Of a stretch of 58,886 bases of DNA, positions 51,193 through 58,886 are shown piece after piece. This stretch comes from Scatosoma sp045660265 (lineage in GTDB: Bacteria; Bacillota; Clostridia; Christensenellales; Borkfalkiaceae), in contig JAZRDM010000057.1 in NCBI GenBank assembly GCA_045660265.1, positions 1 through 58,886 of the forward strand, in the 5' to 3' direction. The position numbers and the translations under genes are program-made. The notes under the pieces were generated by a model. The model saw only the letters and a list, made by a program, of their open reading frames with translations. It ran no database searches and had not been told where the DNA came from. The number at the start of each line of letters is the position of its first letter. Position 1 is the stretch's first letter.

Positions 51193-52209
51193 TTAAAGCT
51201 TGTAAATTTCTTTGTATACTTTTTGTGCGTAGCTATTATCGATAAGCTTATTAAATTCTACGCGTTGCGTAAGCTCGCCTGCGTTGTCGATAACGTCTTG
51301 TAAGCGTTGGAAACTTGCTTCCGTCATACTTAACTCTGTTCTCCAAGCGTCAATGGTTTTATAGCGTTCGACTGACGCGCTAATGGACGTTTCCGTCGTT
51401 CCGTCGAAGTATTTGGTTAAATAGGGGGCAACGGCGGTGGAGGGGTTTTCGTTAATATATTTTACCGCTTTTGTTACGGCTCTTAAAAATGCTTCCGCGG
51501 TTGATTTATTCTCGTCAAGCCAAGAATTTTTAGCCATGAAACAAGTATAGGGAATTTCACCCGAAGCTTCTCCGACAGAAGCGACTACGTAGCCTTTTCC
51601 GGCGGCTTCGTATTCATAGGCTACGGGGTCAAACATTGTACAATAGTCTGCCGTACCTGCTTCAAATGCGCTTGTCATTAAGTTGAAAGCAACGTCGTAA
51701 TTTAACGTAACGTCTGTACCGTCGGTAAGTCCGTTTTGGTTGAGTACGTATTCAAACGTCATAGCGGGAACGCCGCCTTTTCGTCCGGCTAAAATTTCTT
51801 TACCGGCCAAATCGCTCCATTTGAAATTAGGTTCAGGGACTCTTGATACAAGGAAAGAGCCGTCGCGCTTGGTTAATTGTCCAAAGACGGTAGGCGTATC
51901 CGTTGAACCGCCGATGGCTACGTATAATGCGGCTTCAGGTCCGCAGAATCCGATATCGGCGTCGCCGGAAAGTACGGCAGACATAACGTTGTCTGCACCA
52001 CCGCCGTTTGTTAATTCGATTTTGATATTTTCTTCTTCAAAATAGCCAAGGGAATCGGCTAAATATAGAGGCGCGTAAAAGATAGAGTGCGTAACTTCGT
52101 TAAGTTGTATGGTTTTTATTCCCGTTTCTTCTTGTTTGCAGGCGGAAAGCGGGAATAAACAAAATAAAGAGGATAAGAGTAAGGAAAGGGTTTTATATAA
52201 TTTTTTCAT
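51193..52209 (-). CDS. ABC transporter substrate-binding lipoprotein (NitT/TauT, NMT1-like)
   Basis: A 338-residue lipoprotein. The signal peptide (MKKLYKTLSLLLSSLFCLFP) ends in lipobox LSAC. The mature part has IKTIQLNEVTHSIFYAPLYL, LADSLGYFEEENIKIEL and GDADIGFCGPEAALY, typical of SsuA/NMT1/THI5-type binding proteins for sulfonates, pyrimidines or related molecules. GGAG precedes the ATG at 52209; an in-frame ATG at 52275 lies in the promoter and is excluded. The signature does not fix the ligand. It is divergent from valS and heads this operon. Confidence 0.88.
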   Translation of the reverse strand: MKKLYKTLSLLLSSLFCLFPLSACKQEETGIKTIQLNEVTHSIFYAPLYLADSLGYFEEENIKIELTNGGGADNVMSAVLSGDADIGFCGPEAALYVAIGGSTDTPTVFGQLTKRDGSFLVSRVPEPNFKWSDLAGKEILAGRKGGVPAMTFEYVLNQNGLTDGTDVTLNYDVAFNLMTSAFEAGTADYCTMFDPVAYEYEAAGKGYVVASVGEASGEIPYTCFMAKNSWLDENKSTAEAFLRAVTKAVKYINENPSTAVAPYLTKYFDGTTETSISASVERYKTIDAWRTELSMTEASFQRLQDVIDNAGELTQRVEFNKLIDNSYAQKVYKEIYKL

Positions 52210-52245
52210 AAAATTCTCCGAATAAAAAAATTTTTGGAATAATAT

Positions 52246-52275
52246 ATTATATGAGCGGTATTTAATAATTGACAA
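52246..52275 (-). promoter_or_regulatory. Promoter of the minus-strand ABC operon
   Basis: On the minus strand: TTGTCA (52275-52270), 18-bp spacer, TATAAT (52251-52246). The -35 box overlaps that of the valS promoter on the other strand. Confidence 0.7.
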
Positions 52276-52297
52276 TTTTAGAAAAAAGGATTATAAT
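52269..52297 (+). promoter_or_regulatory. Sigma-A promoter of valS
   Basis: TTGACA (52269-52274), 17-bp spacer, TATAAT (52292-52297). Leader of about 75 bases, too short for a T-box. Confidence 0.85.
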
Positions 52298-52380
52298 AGT
52301 CAAACCGACTCTTTTTGTAAGTGTAGGATTAGATAAGAAAGAACGGAAAGCAGAACACAAAAAAGGATATAGATTGTATT

Positions 52381-55005
52381 ATGGAAATGCAAAAGACGTA
52401 TAACCCTAAGGAATTTGAAGACAGAATTTATGCCGATTGGGAAAAATCGGGGTATTTTCACGCGGAAATAGACGAAAATAAGGTACCGTTTACCATTATG
52501 ATGCCCCCTCCGAATATTACCGGACAATTGCATATGGGGCACGCAATGGACGCAACAATGCAGGACACGCTTATTCGTTTCAAGCGTATGCAAGGGTATG
52601 CGGCTTTATGGCTTCCTGGTTGCGATCATGCTTCGATTGCAACGGAGGTAAAAATTGTTGAAAAAATGAAGCAAGACGGTTTTACTAAGGCAGATCTTGG
52701 GAGAGATGGCTTTTTAAAACGCGCTTGGGAATGGAAAGAACAATATGGTAACCGCATTATGACGCAACAGCGTAAAATGGGTACTTCTTGCGATTGGGAT
52801 AGACAAGCGTTTACAATGGACGAAAAGTGTTCTCGTGCTGTCCGCGAGGTGTTTGTAAATCTTTATCATAAAGGCTTGATTTATCAAGGGGATAGAATTA
52901 TCAACTGGTGTCCTTGTTGTAAAACAGCGCTTTCTGATGCGGAGGTAGAATATGCGGAAGAAGGCGGTCATTTCTGGCATTTGAAATATCCTGCTTCGGA
53001 TGGAAGTGCAGAAGTTATTGTTGCAACGACTCGTCCTGAAACAATGCTTGGGGATACAGCGGTAGCGGTACATCCTGATGATGAAAGATATAGTGCTTTG
53101 GTAGGTAAGACGTTAAAATTGCCTTTAACGGATAGGGAAATCCCTGTGGTTGCGGACGCATACGTTGACCCTTCGTTTGGTACTGGTTGCGTAAAAATTA
53201 CGCCTGCGCATGACCCTAACGACTTTGAAGTAGGTAAACGCCATAATTTGCCTGTTATTCGTGTAATGAATGATGATGGTTCCATGAATGAATTGGCGGG
53301 TAAATACAACGGGTTGGATAGATATGATGCAAGAAAGCAAGTTGTTGCCGATCTTGAATCGTTGGGTAATTTGGTGAAAGTAGAAGCTCATACGCATAAC
53401 GTAGGGCATTGCTATCGTTGTCATTCGACGGTGGAACCTATTGTTTCGAAACAATGGTTTGTAAAAATGGAGCCTTTGGCAAAGCCTGCCATTGATGCTG
53501 TTATGAAAAATAAAGTGAGATTCGTTCCTGAACGCTTCTCCAAAATTTATTATAATTGGATGGAAAACGTGCGCGATTGGTGTATTTCGCGTCAGCTTTG
53601 GTGGGGGCATAGAATTCCCGTTTGGTATTGCAAGGATTGTGGTAAGGTAATTTGCTCGAAAGAAGACCCTACTGTATGTCCCGATTGTAATAGCGCGCAG
53701 TTGCATCAAGATGAAGACGTATTGGATACGTGGTTCTCGTCTGCGCTTTGGCCTTTTTCGACGCTTGGTTTCCCTGAAGAAACGCCCGATTATAAATATT
53801 TCTACCCTACGGACGTATTGGTTACAGGGTATGATATTATTTTCTTCTGGGTTGCGAGAATGATTTTCTCTGGTATTGAACATACAGGGAAAGTGCCTTT
53901 CCATGACGTACTTATTCATGGTATTGTTCGTGATGAGCAAGGCAGAAAGATGAGTAAATCGCTTGGCAATGGTATCGATCCTCTTGAAATTATTGAAAAA
54001 TATGGCGCGGATTCCTTGCGTTTGTCTTTGATGACTGGCGTTGCGCCTGGTAATGATACGCGTTATTCGGATACGAAGGTGGAAGCTTGTCGTAACTTTA
54101 TCAATAAGCTGTGGAATGCTGCTCGTTTTGTGTTGATGAATGTTGAAGGAAAGAAAATTCCTTTAATTAACGAAATTAAGCTTGCTCCTGCAGATAAATG
54201 GATTATTGCGCGTTTGCAGAATACGATTCGTGAAGTAACGACGAATTTAAATAAATATGAGCTCGGCGTTGCTAGCGAAATTGCCACCAATTTTGTTTGG
54301 GATGATTTCTGCGATTGGTATATTGAACTTTCTAAACCTGCGCTTTACGGTGAGGATGAAACAAGAAAGACGGAAGCATTGGCGGTGCTTTGTTTTGTCT
54401 TAGAAAATTCGTTGAAGTTGCTGCATCCGTTTATTCCTTTTGTTACGGAAGAAATTTATTCGAATTTACCTAACGTAAGCGGAAGCATTATGATTGCGGA
54501 TTATCCTCGTTACAACTCTAAAATGGCGTATAAGAAAGAATCGAAGGCATTTGAAGGGGTTATGGAAATTATAAAAGCGGTCCGCGCAATGAAGAAAAAT
54601 GCGGATTGTCCTCCTTCTAAAAAGGTCGAGCTTAACGTTGTAACCGATAGCAAGAGATTATTGCAAGTTAATAAAGACTGCATTATGAAGCTTTCTGGGG
54701 CAAGTGCGTTGAAGTTTGTAGAAAACGCGGCTGCAGTAGAGGGAAAGACTGTTTCTTCGGTAACGGCACTTGCGGAAATCTATGTACCGCTTGGAGAGCT
54801 TGTTGACCTTGCGAAAGAAAAAGCTAGATTGCAATCGGAAATCGAACGTATTGAGAGCGAAATTGCAAGAGCGCAAGGAAAACTTAATAATCCGAACTTT
54901 GTAAATAAAGCGCCGAAGAAGCTTGTGGACGAAGAAACGGAAAAGGTTAAAAAATATTTAGATATGAAAGAAAAGTGTGTAGCACAGCTTGCAGATTTAG
55001 ATTAA
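52381..55005 (+). CDS. valS: Valyl-tRNA synthetase
   Basis: An 874-residue class Ia synthetase charging tRNA-Val. The class I signatures are visible: PPPNITGQLHMGHA with HMGH at 51-54 and KMSKS at 523-527. The editing (CP1) domain lies between, and the C-terminus has a coiled-coil tRNA arm (KARLQSEIERIESEIARAQG, about 840-859). Length is normal. Its ribosome binding site is weak (AAAGGA), starting 15 bases from the ATG. It stands outside any ribosomal operon and ends at a strong terminator. Confidence 0.97.
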   Translation: MEMQKTYNPKEFEDRIYADWEKSGYFHAEIDENKVPFTIMMPPPNITGQLHMGHAMDATMQDTLIRFKRMQGYAALWLPGCDHASIATEVKIVEKMKQDGFTKADLGRDGFLKRAWEWKEQYGNRIMTQQRKMGTSCDWDRQAFTMDEKCSRAVREVFVNLYHKGLIYQGDRIINWCPCCKTALSDAEVEYAEEGGHFWHLKYPASDGSAEVIVATTRPETMLGDTAVAVHPDDERYSALVGKTLKLPLTDREIPVVADAYVDPSFGTGCVKITPAHDPNDFEVGKRHNLPVIRVMNDDGSMNELAGKYNGLDRYDARKQVVADLESLGNLVKVEAHTHNVGHCYRCHSTVEPIVSKQWFVKMEPLAKPAIDAVMKNKVRFVPERFSKIYYNWMENVRDWCISRQLWWGHRIPVWYCKDCGKVICSKEDPTVCPDCNSAQLHQDEDVLDTWFSSALWPFSTLGFPEETPDYKYFYPTDVLVTGYDIIFFWVARMIFSGIEHTGKVPFHDVLIHGIVRDEQGRKMSKSLGNGIDPLEIIEKYGADSLRLSLMTGVAPGNDTRYSDTKVEACRNFINKLWNAARFVLMNVEGKKIPLINEIKLAPADKWIIARLQNTIREVTTNLNKYELGVASEIATNFVWDDFCDWYIELSKPALYGEDETRKTEALAVLCFVLENSLKLLHPFIPFVTEEIYSNLPNVSGSIMIADYPRYNSKMAYKKESKAFEGVMEIIKAVRAMKKNADCPPSKKVELNVVTDSKRLLQVNKDCIMKLSGASALKFVENAAAVEGKTVSSVTALAEIYVPLGELVDLAKEKARLQSEIERIESEIARAQGKLNNPNFVNKAPKKLVDEETEKVKKYLDMKEKCVAQLADLD

Positions 55006-55014
55006 ATTGGTAAA

Positions 55015-55055
55015 AGTAAAGACTTGCGGGAACGCGAGTCTTTACTTAATTTTTA
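55015..55055 (+). terminator. Intrinsic terminator after valS
   Basis: Fifteen-pair stem AAGTAAAGACTTGCG / CGCGAGTCTTTACTT (one wobble), short loop, T-rich tail. Confidence 0.88.
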
Positions 55056-55102
55056 GGGGAATTGCTTAAAAGAAAAACTTTTAAAAAAATACGTTTAAAC
55101 AG

Positions 55103-55131
55103 TTGACAAAAACGGAAAAGAATGATAAAAT
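55103..55131 (+). promoter_or_regulatory. Sigma-A promoter of the rpsL-rpsG-fusA operon
   Basis: TTGACA (55103-55108), 17-bp spacer, TAAAAT (55126-55131). The leader is about 150 bases and carries an attenuator-like hairpin AAAGGG / CCCTTT plus T5 (55151-55173). Confidence 0.8.
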
Positions 55132-55149
55132 GATAACTGTTGTAGTGTG

Positions 55150-55173
55150 GAAAGGGGATATTTTGCCCTTTTT
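55150..55173 (+). promoter_or_regulatory. Attenuator-like hairpin in the rpsL leader
   Basis: AAAGGG (55151-55156) can pair with CCCTTT (55166-55171) followed by T's, about 12 bases after the expected start of transcription. GTTGTA (55139-55144) and TACAAC (55204-55209) enclose it. It may be regulatory; no ligand or protein is evident. Confidence 0.35.
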
Positions 55174-55286
55174 CAAGTTTTTTGCGGTCAAAATTGCAGA
55201 AAATACAACTCAAAACAGCTTTCTTTAAATTGCATAAGGGCAATTTCGAGAAATATATTCCAAAATTCTTACAAGGAGGTCAAAAA

Positions 55287-55658
55287 ATGCCTACTATCAA
55301 CCAACTTATCAAGAAAGGTAGAGAAAAACTTGTTTACAAGTCCAAGAGCCCTATTCTTGACAACTGTCCTCAAAAGCGCGGCGTTTGTTTGTCCGTAACC
55401 ACGACTTCTCCTAAGAAGCCTAACTCTGCTATGAGAAAGATTGCACGTGTGCGTCTTACCAATAAGCAGGAAGGTACGGTTTACATTCCCGGTGAAGGTC
55501 ACAACCTTCAGGAACACAGCTCTGTATTGATCAGAGGCGGACGTGTAAAAGACTTGCCCGGTGTACGTTATCACATCATTCGTGGCGCGTTGGATACTGC
55601 CGGCGTTGCAAAGCGTAAGCAATCTCGTTCCAAGTACGGCGCTAAACGCCCTAAGTAA
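55287..55658 (+). CDS. rpsL: Ribosomal protein S12
   Basis: A 123-residue protein of the decoding site. It starts MPTINQLIKKGRE and has the conserved KSPILDNCPQKRGVC and TTSPKKPNSAMRKIARV segments (K42 and K87-88 equivalents, sites of streptomycin resistance in other bacteria). GGAGG lies nine bases upstream of the ATG. It is first of the rpsL-rpsG-fusA operon with its own consensus promoter. rpoC, which usually precedes it, is 54 kb away in this window. Confidence 0.98.
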   Translation: MPTINQLIKKGREKLVYKSKSPILDNCPQKRGVCLSVTTTSPKKPNSAMRKIARVRLTNKQEGTVYIPGEGHNLQEHSSVLIRGGRVKDLPGVRYHIIRGALDTAGVAKRKQSRSKYGAKRPK

Positions 55659-55932
55659 TTTAGGACAAGCGAAGTAACATTTTCCTCGAAAAGCAATTGC
55701 TTTTCAAATTTACGAGCGTGGGAATTTCCCACTGAGTCGGTTGCGTTTTAAGACGAAAGAAACCAAAACGCAAAAATCCTACTTGTAATCGGAATATAGC
55801 TCGAAAAGCCCCGAATAAAAGTAGGCAGTATGCGGAAAAATCCGCAGAAGATTCGCTATCCGAAATCGGACAAGCGATAGCTGTACTGAAGGGTTAAACC
55901 CTTATAAAAATTATTTAAAGGAGGATAAAAAC
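55659..55932 (+). promoter_or_regulatory. Hairpin-rich rpsL-rpsG intercistronic region
   Basis: A 274-base non-coding gap with seven stems in a row: GAAAAGCAATTGCTTTTC (55688-55705), GTGGGAA/TTCCCAC (55718-55732), TTGCGTTTT/AAAACGCAA (55741-55773), CCTACTT/AAGTAGG (55778-55825), TGCGGA/TCCGCA (55831-55846), TCCGA/TCGGA within GCTATC/GATAGC (55855-55881) and AAGGGTT/AACCCTT (55889-55903). None has a clear T-run and no strong promoter was seen. It may be an autoregulatory binding site for S7 or another protein; in E. coli S7 binds a much shorter gap here. Confidence 0.5.
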
Positions 55933-56403
55933 ATGCCCAGAAGAGGTAATGTCCCTAAAAGAGACGTGCTGCCCGATCCTATGTATAATAGCAAGGTTGT
56001 ATCTAAGCTTATCAACCAAATTATGCTTGATGGTAAGAAGGGTACGGCACAGACAATCGTTTACGAAGCATTTCAAATCATGGGGGATAAAATGAATATG
56101 GATCCCCTCGAAATTTTCAAGCAGGCTATGGAAAACGTTATGCCTGTCGTTGAAGTTAAAGCTCGCCGTGTAGGTGGTGCAAACTATCAGGTTCCTATCG
56201 AAATCAGACCTGAAAGACGTCAGACGCTCGCTATTCGTTGGCTCGTTATCAACACGAGAAAGAGAAGCGAAAGAGAAATGTCCAAGAGACTTGCTGCTGA
56301 ACTTATGGACGCTTACAACAATGCAGGCGCTTCCGTTAAGAAGAAAGAAGATACGCACAGAATGGCTGAAGCGAACAAAGCATTCGCTCACTTCAGATTC
56401 TAA
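55933..56403 (+). CDS. rpsG: Ribosomal protein S7
   Basis: A 156-residue protein that nucleates the 30S head. It begins MPRRGNVPKRDVLPDPMYNS and has SKLINQIMLDGKKGTAQTI and RRVGGANYQVP in the usual places. GGAGG precedes the start. It is separated from rpsL by a long hairpin-rich gap but from fusA by only 12 bp. Confidence 0.98.
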   Translation: MPRRGNVPKRDVLPDPMYNSKVVSKLINQIMLDGKKGTAQTIVYEAFQIMGDKMNMDPLEIFKQAMENVMPVVEVKARRVGGANYQVPIEIRPERRQTLAIRWLVINTRKRSEREMSKRLAAELMDAYNNAGASVKKKEDTHRMAEANKAFAHFRF

Positions 56404-56415
56404 TAGAGGTACAAT

Positions 56416-58497
56416 ATGGCAAGAGAATACGATTTATTGCATACCAGAAACTTCGGTATCATGGCTCATATCGACGCTGGTAAGACTACGACGTCCGAAC
56501 GTATCCTTTTCTATACCGGTAAAACGCACAAAATCGGTGAAACCCACGAAGGTTCTGCAACGATGGACTGGATGGTTCAAGAACAAGAACGTGGTATCAC
56601 CATTACTTCCGCTGCTACGACGTGTATTTGGAAAGGTCATCGTTTCAACATCATTGATACGCCGGGTCACGTTGACTTCACGGTAGAAGTTGAACGTTCC
56701 CTTCGTGTCCTTGACGGCGCTGTTGCTACTTTCTGCGCGAAAGGCGGTGTAGAACCTCAATCCGAAACGGTTTGGCGTCAAGCTGACCAATACGGTGTAC
56801 CTCGTATCGCATACGTTAATAAGATGGACATTAACGGCGCAAACTTCTTCCGCGTTGAAACCATGATTCGCGAAAGACTTGGCGCTAACCCTGTACCCAT
56901 CGAATTACCTATCGGTAAAGAAGATACTTTCCGCGGTATTATCGACCTTATTCACATGAACGCCGAAGTTTACTACGACGATCTTGGTAAGGATTTCCGT
57001 AAAGAAGAAATTCCTGCAGAATATGTGGATATCGCAGAAGAATATAGAGCAAAGCTCGTAGAAGAAGCTGCTTCTGCAAGCGACGAATTGATGGAAAAAT
57101 TCTTTGAAAACGGCGATTTGTCTGCTGAAGAAATTATCGCTGGTCTTCGCGCTCGTTGCTTAAGAATGGAAGCTATTCCTATGCTTTGTGGTTCGTCCTA
57201 TAAAAACAAGGGTGTTCAATTCTTGCTCGACGCAGTTATCAACTTCCTTCCTAGCCCTTTAGACGTTGCACACGTTAAAGGTATCAACCCTGATACGGGT
57301 GAAGAAGAAGAAAGAAGAACGGCTGACGACGAATATTTCGCAGGTCTTGCATTCAAGATTGCAACCGATCCCTTCGTTGGTTCGCTTGCATACTTTAGAG
57401 CATATTCGGGTGTTTTGAATGCAGGTTCTTACGTTTATAACTCGACGAAAGAAAAGAAAGAAAGAGTTGGTCGTCTCGTACAAATGCACTCCAACGAAAG
57501 AAAAGATATTTCCGACATTTGCTCGGGTGATATTTGCGCAATCGTAGGTTTGAAATATACGACGACGGGTGACACGCTTTGCGACGAAAAGCATCACATC
57601 ATTCTTGAAAAGATGGTATTCCCTGAACCCGTTATTCAACTTTCCCTTGAACCCAAGACGAAAGCTGGTCAAGAAAAGATGACGATGGCTCTTATCAAGC
57701 TTGCTGAAGAAGACCCTACGTTCAAGACGTATACTGATCAAGAAACTGGCCAAACGATTATCGCTGGTATGGGTGAATTGCACCTTGATATTATCGTTGA
57801 CCGTCTTTTGAGAGAATTTAAAGTAGAAGCAAACGTTGGTGCTCCTCAAGTTGCTTATAGAGAAACGTTCCGTAACGAAGTTGAAGCGGAAGGTATGTAT
57901 AAGCGTCAATCGGGTGGTAAAGGTCAATACGGGCATTGTAAGCTTCGTCTTATTCCTCAAGAACCCGGTCAAGGTTATGCATTTGAAGATGCAACGGTTG
58001 GCGGTTCTATTCCCAAGGAATATATTCCTGCAATCGATAAAGGTATCCAAGAAGCTGCAAAGAACGGCTACCTTGCTGGCTACGAAATGGTTGACTTCAA
58101 GGTTGTTGTATACGACGGTTCGGATCACGAAGTCGACTCGTCCGAAATGGCATTCAAGATTGCTGGTTCGCTCGGCTTTAAAGATGGTATGACGAAAGCT
58201 CGTCCCGTTCTTCTCGAACCCATCATGAAGGTTCAAATCATTACCCCTGAAGATTACTTCGGTGACCTTATGGGTAACGTATCTGGTCGTCGTGGTACGA
58301 TTCTTGGTACGGATGATAGAAACGGCGCGAAGATTATCGACGCAGAAATTCCTCTTTCCGAAATGTTCGGTTATGCAACGGAACTTCGTTCGAGAACGCA
58401 AGGTCGTGGTCAATTCACGATGCAATTCGATCATTACAACGAAGTGCCTTCCAACATTTCGAAAGATATTATCGAAAAGCGCGGTAAGAAAGACTAA
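56416..58497 (+). CDS. fusA: Elongation factor G
   Basis: A 693-residue translocase GTPase. G1 AHIDAGKT at 17-24, G2 RGITITSA at about 58-65, G3 DTPGHVD at about 81-87, and G4 NKMD at about 135-138. Domains II to V follow in order with the conserved GGSIPKEYIPA near 535. Length is standard. Its ribosome binding site AGAGG lies between rpsG and the ATG. It ends in a hairpin without a T-run before tuf, which has its own promoter. Confidence 0.98.
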   Translation: MAREYDLLHTRNFGIMAHIDAGKTTTSERILFYTGKTHKIGETHEGSATMDWMVQEQERGITITSAATTCIWKGHRFNIIDTPGHVDFTVEVERSLRVLDGAVATFCAKGGVEPQSETVWRQADQYGVPRIAYVNKMDINGANFFRVETMIRERLGANPVPIELPIGKEDTFRGIIDLIHMNAEVYYDDLGKDFRKEEIPAEYVDIAEEYRAKLVEEAASASDELMEKFFENGDLSAEEIIAGLRARCLRMEAIPMLCGSSYKNKGVQFLLDAVINFLPSPLDVAHVKGINPDTGEEEERRTADDEYFAGLAFKIATDPFVGSLAYFRAYSGVLNAGSYVYNSTKEKKERVGRLVQMHSNERKDISDICSGDICAIVGLKYTTTGDTLCDEKHHIILEKMVFPEPVIQLSLEPKTKAGQEKMTMALIKLAEEDPTFKTYTDQETGQTIIAGMGELHLDIIVDRLLREFKVEANVGAPQVAYRETFRNEVEAEGMYKRQSGGKGQYGHCKLRLIPQEPGQGYAFEDATVGGSIPKEYIPAIDKGIQEAAKNGYLAGYEMVDFKVVVYDGSDHEVDSSEMAFKIAGSLGFKDGMTKARPVLLEPIMKVQIITPEDYFGDLMGNVSGRRGTILGTDDRNGAKIIDAEIPLSEMFGYATELRSRTQGRGQFTMQFDHYNEVPSNISKDIIEKRGKKD

Positions 58498-58511
58498 TTT
58501 TTAAATAAAAT

Positions 58512-58546
58512 CCTTACTTTCCCATGAAAAAATATGGGAAAGTAGG
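58512..58546 (+). terminator. Hairpin between fusA and tuf
   Basis: Long stem CCTTACTTTCCCAT / ATGGGAAAGTAGG with an eight-base A-rich loop, but followed by GGAAAAATTAAAAA and not T's. Probably a weak terminator or RNA-stabilising hairpin that lets part of the transcripts reach tuf. Confidence 0.5.
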
Positions 58547-58585
58547 GAAAAATTAAAAAAAATTAAGAAAAGTGCTTTAAAATAT

Positions 58586-58614
58586 TTGATAAATTCAAAA
58601 TTTTAAGGTATAAT
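58586..58614 (+). promoter_or_regulatory. Sigma-A promoter of tuf
   Basis: TTGATA (58586-58591), 17-bp spacer, TATAAT (58609-58614). It starts a leader of about 120 bases with two hairpins: GTCC/GGAC at 58621-58634 and a ten-pair stem AAAAATGATA/TATCATTTTT (58657-58703) enclosing TCCGAAATCGGA. Confidence 0.8.
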
Positions 58615-58741
58615 AGAATTGTCCTAATATGGACAGAAAATTTTTCATCATTTTGTAAAAATGATAGGTAGCTGCGTCCGAAATCGGATAGGTTATCATT
58701 TTTAAATCAATAAATATTTATAAGAAATCGGAGGATTTATT

Positions 58742-58886
58742 ATGGCTAAAGCTAAATTTGACAGAAGCAAACCCCACGTTAACATTGGTACTGTTGGCCA
58801 CGTTGACCACGGTAAAACGACTTTGACCGCAGCTATCACGATGGTAATGGCAGCTCGCGGCGGTGCTGAAAAGATGAGATATGACC
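58742..58886 (+). CDS. tuf: Elongation factor Tu (5' part)
   Basis: The first 48 codons of EF-Tu, cut by the window end. It opens MAKAKFDRSKPHVNIGTVGH and has the G1 motif GHVDHGKT at about residues 19-26. GGAGG (58730-58734) precedes the ATG. It lies 245 bp after fusA and has its own promoter, so it can be expressed apart from the str operon. Confidence 0.97.
   Translation, partial: MAKAKFDRSKPHVNIGTVGHVDHGKTTLTAAITMVMAARGGAEKMRYD

Noticed and set aside
52298..52380. T-box leader of valS
   Set aside because: The leader is only about 75 bases, with no specifier or T-box bulge and no terminator before the gene.
1433..55286. Genomic island or prophage inserted between rpoC and rpsL
   Set aside because: No integrase, transposase, attachment repeats or change in codon style at either border; the content is mostly core metabolism.
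57259..58434. Long minus-strand open frame opposite fusA
   Set aside because: Antisense shadow of a highly biased gene.

Overview
The window looks like a chromosomal segment of an anaerobic, fermentative, spore-forming-lineage Clostridia bacterium, probably an uncultured gut member (inference). The reasons are pyruvate formate-lyase, pyruvate:ferredoxin oxidoreductase, an [FeFe]-hydrogenase next to Rex, the sporulation genes yabP/yabQ with a sigma-E-like promoter, a long Bacillus/Clostridium-type SRP RNA, strong GGAGG ribosome binding sites and moderately AT-rich DNA. No phage, insertion sequence, CRISPR array or tRNA gene was seen.

Layout. 1-2050: 3' end of rpoC and a GtrA-like membrane gene. 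2051-5903: a possible small RNA gene, then pflA, a thioredoxin-like gene, a pyruvate formate-lyase without its glycyl-radical end, and a separate 77-residue glycyl-radical protein. 5934-9573: a yybP-ykoY (Mn2+) type riboswitch ahead of a P2-type cation ATPase, coupled to tcdA. 9563-14899: an unusual thioredoxin-reductase-like flavoprotein lacking the NADPH motif, dinB, SRP RNA on the minus strand, mrp, a small alarmone synthetase and a ComEC-type metallo-hydrolase. 14946-16723: a degenerate [FeFe]-hydrogenase-like protein with a 13-residue acidic repeat and a basic tail. 16790-20099: a NitT/TauT-type ABC transporter and an SDR gene. 20165-22437: rex-hydA. 22465-27410: GH13 hydrolase, pyridoxal kinase, MFS transporter, M20 amidohydrolase. 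27438-32257: a large GH106-like glycosidase and L-fucose isomerase. 32290-35980: two membrane proteins and a phosphohexomutase. 35979-39284 (minus): nifJ. 39415-44469: a helicase, a TtcA-like tRNA thiolase, yabP-yabQ-divIC-like, ppx/gppA and an M50-like protease. 44493-49626: malQ and a maltodextrin ABC importer without its ATPase. 49629-52275 (minus): a second NitT/TauT-type ABC transporter, divergent from valS. 55103-58886: rpsL, rpsG, fusA and the start of tuf.

How it fits together. Sugars enter through the maltodextrin importer, MalQ, GH13, the phosphohexomutase and the fucose branch. Pyruvate is cleaved by the split PFL or by PFOR. Reduced ferredoxin can go to hydrogenase under Rex control and perhaps to the atypical thioredoxin reductase. 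Another oddity is structural: rpoC and rpsL-rpsG-fusA-tuf, adjacent in most Firmicutes, are separated here by about 54 kb of metabolic and sporulation genes, and the rpsL-rpsG gap is a 274-bp chain of hairpins.

The items most worth following are the split pyruvate formate-lyase, the pseudo-hydrogenase with acidic repeats, the hairpin-rich rpsL-rpsG spacer that shares a 12-base element with the tuf leader, and the NADPH-site-less reductase.
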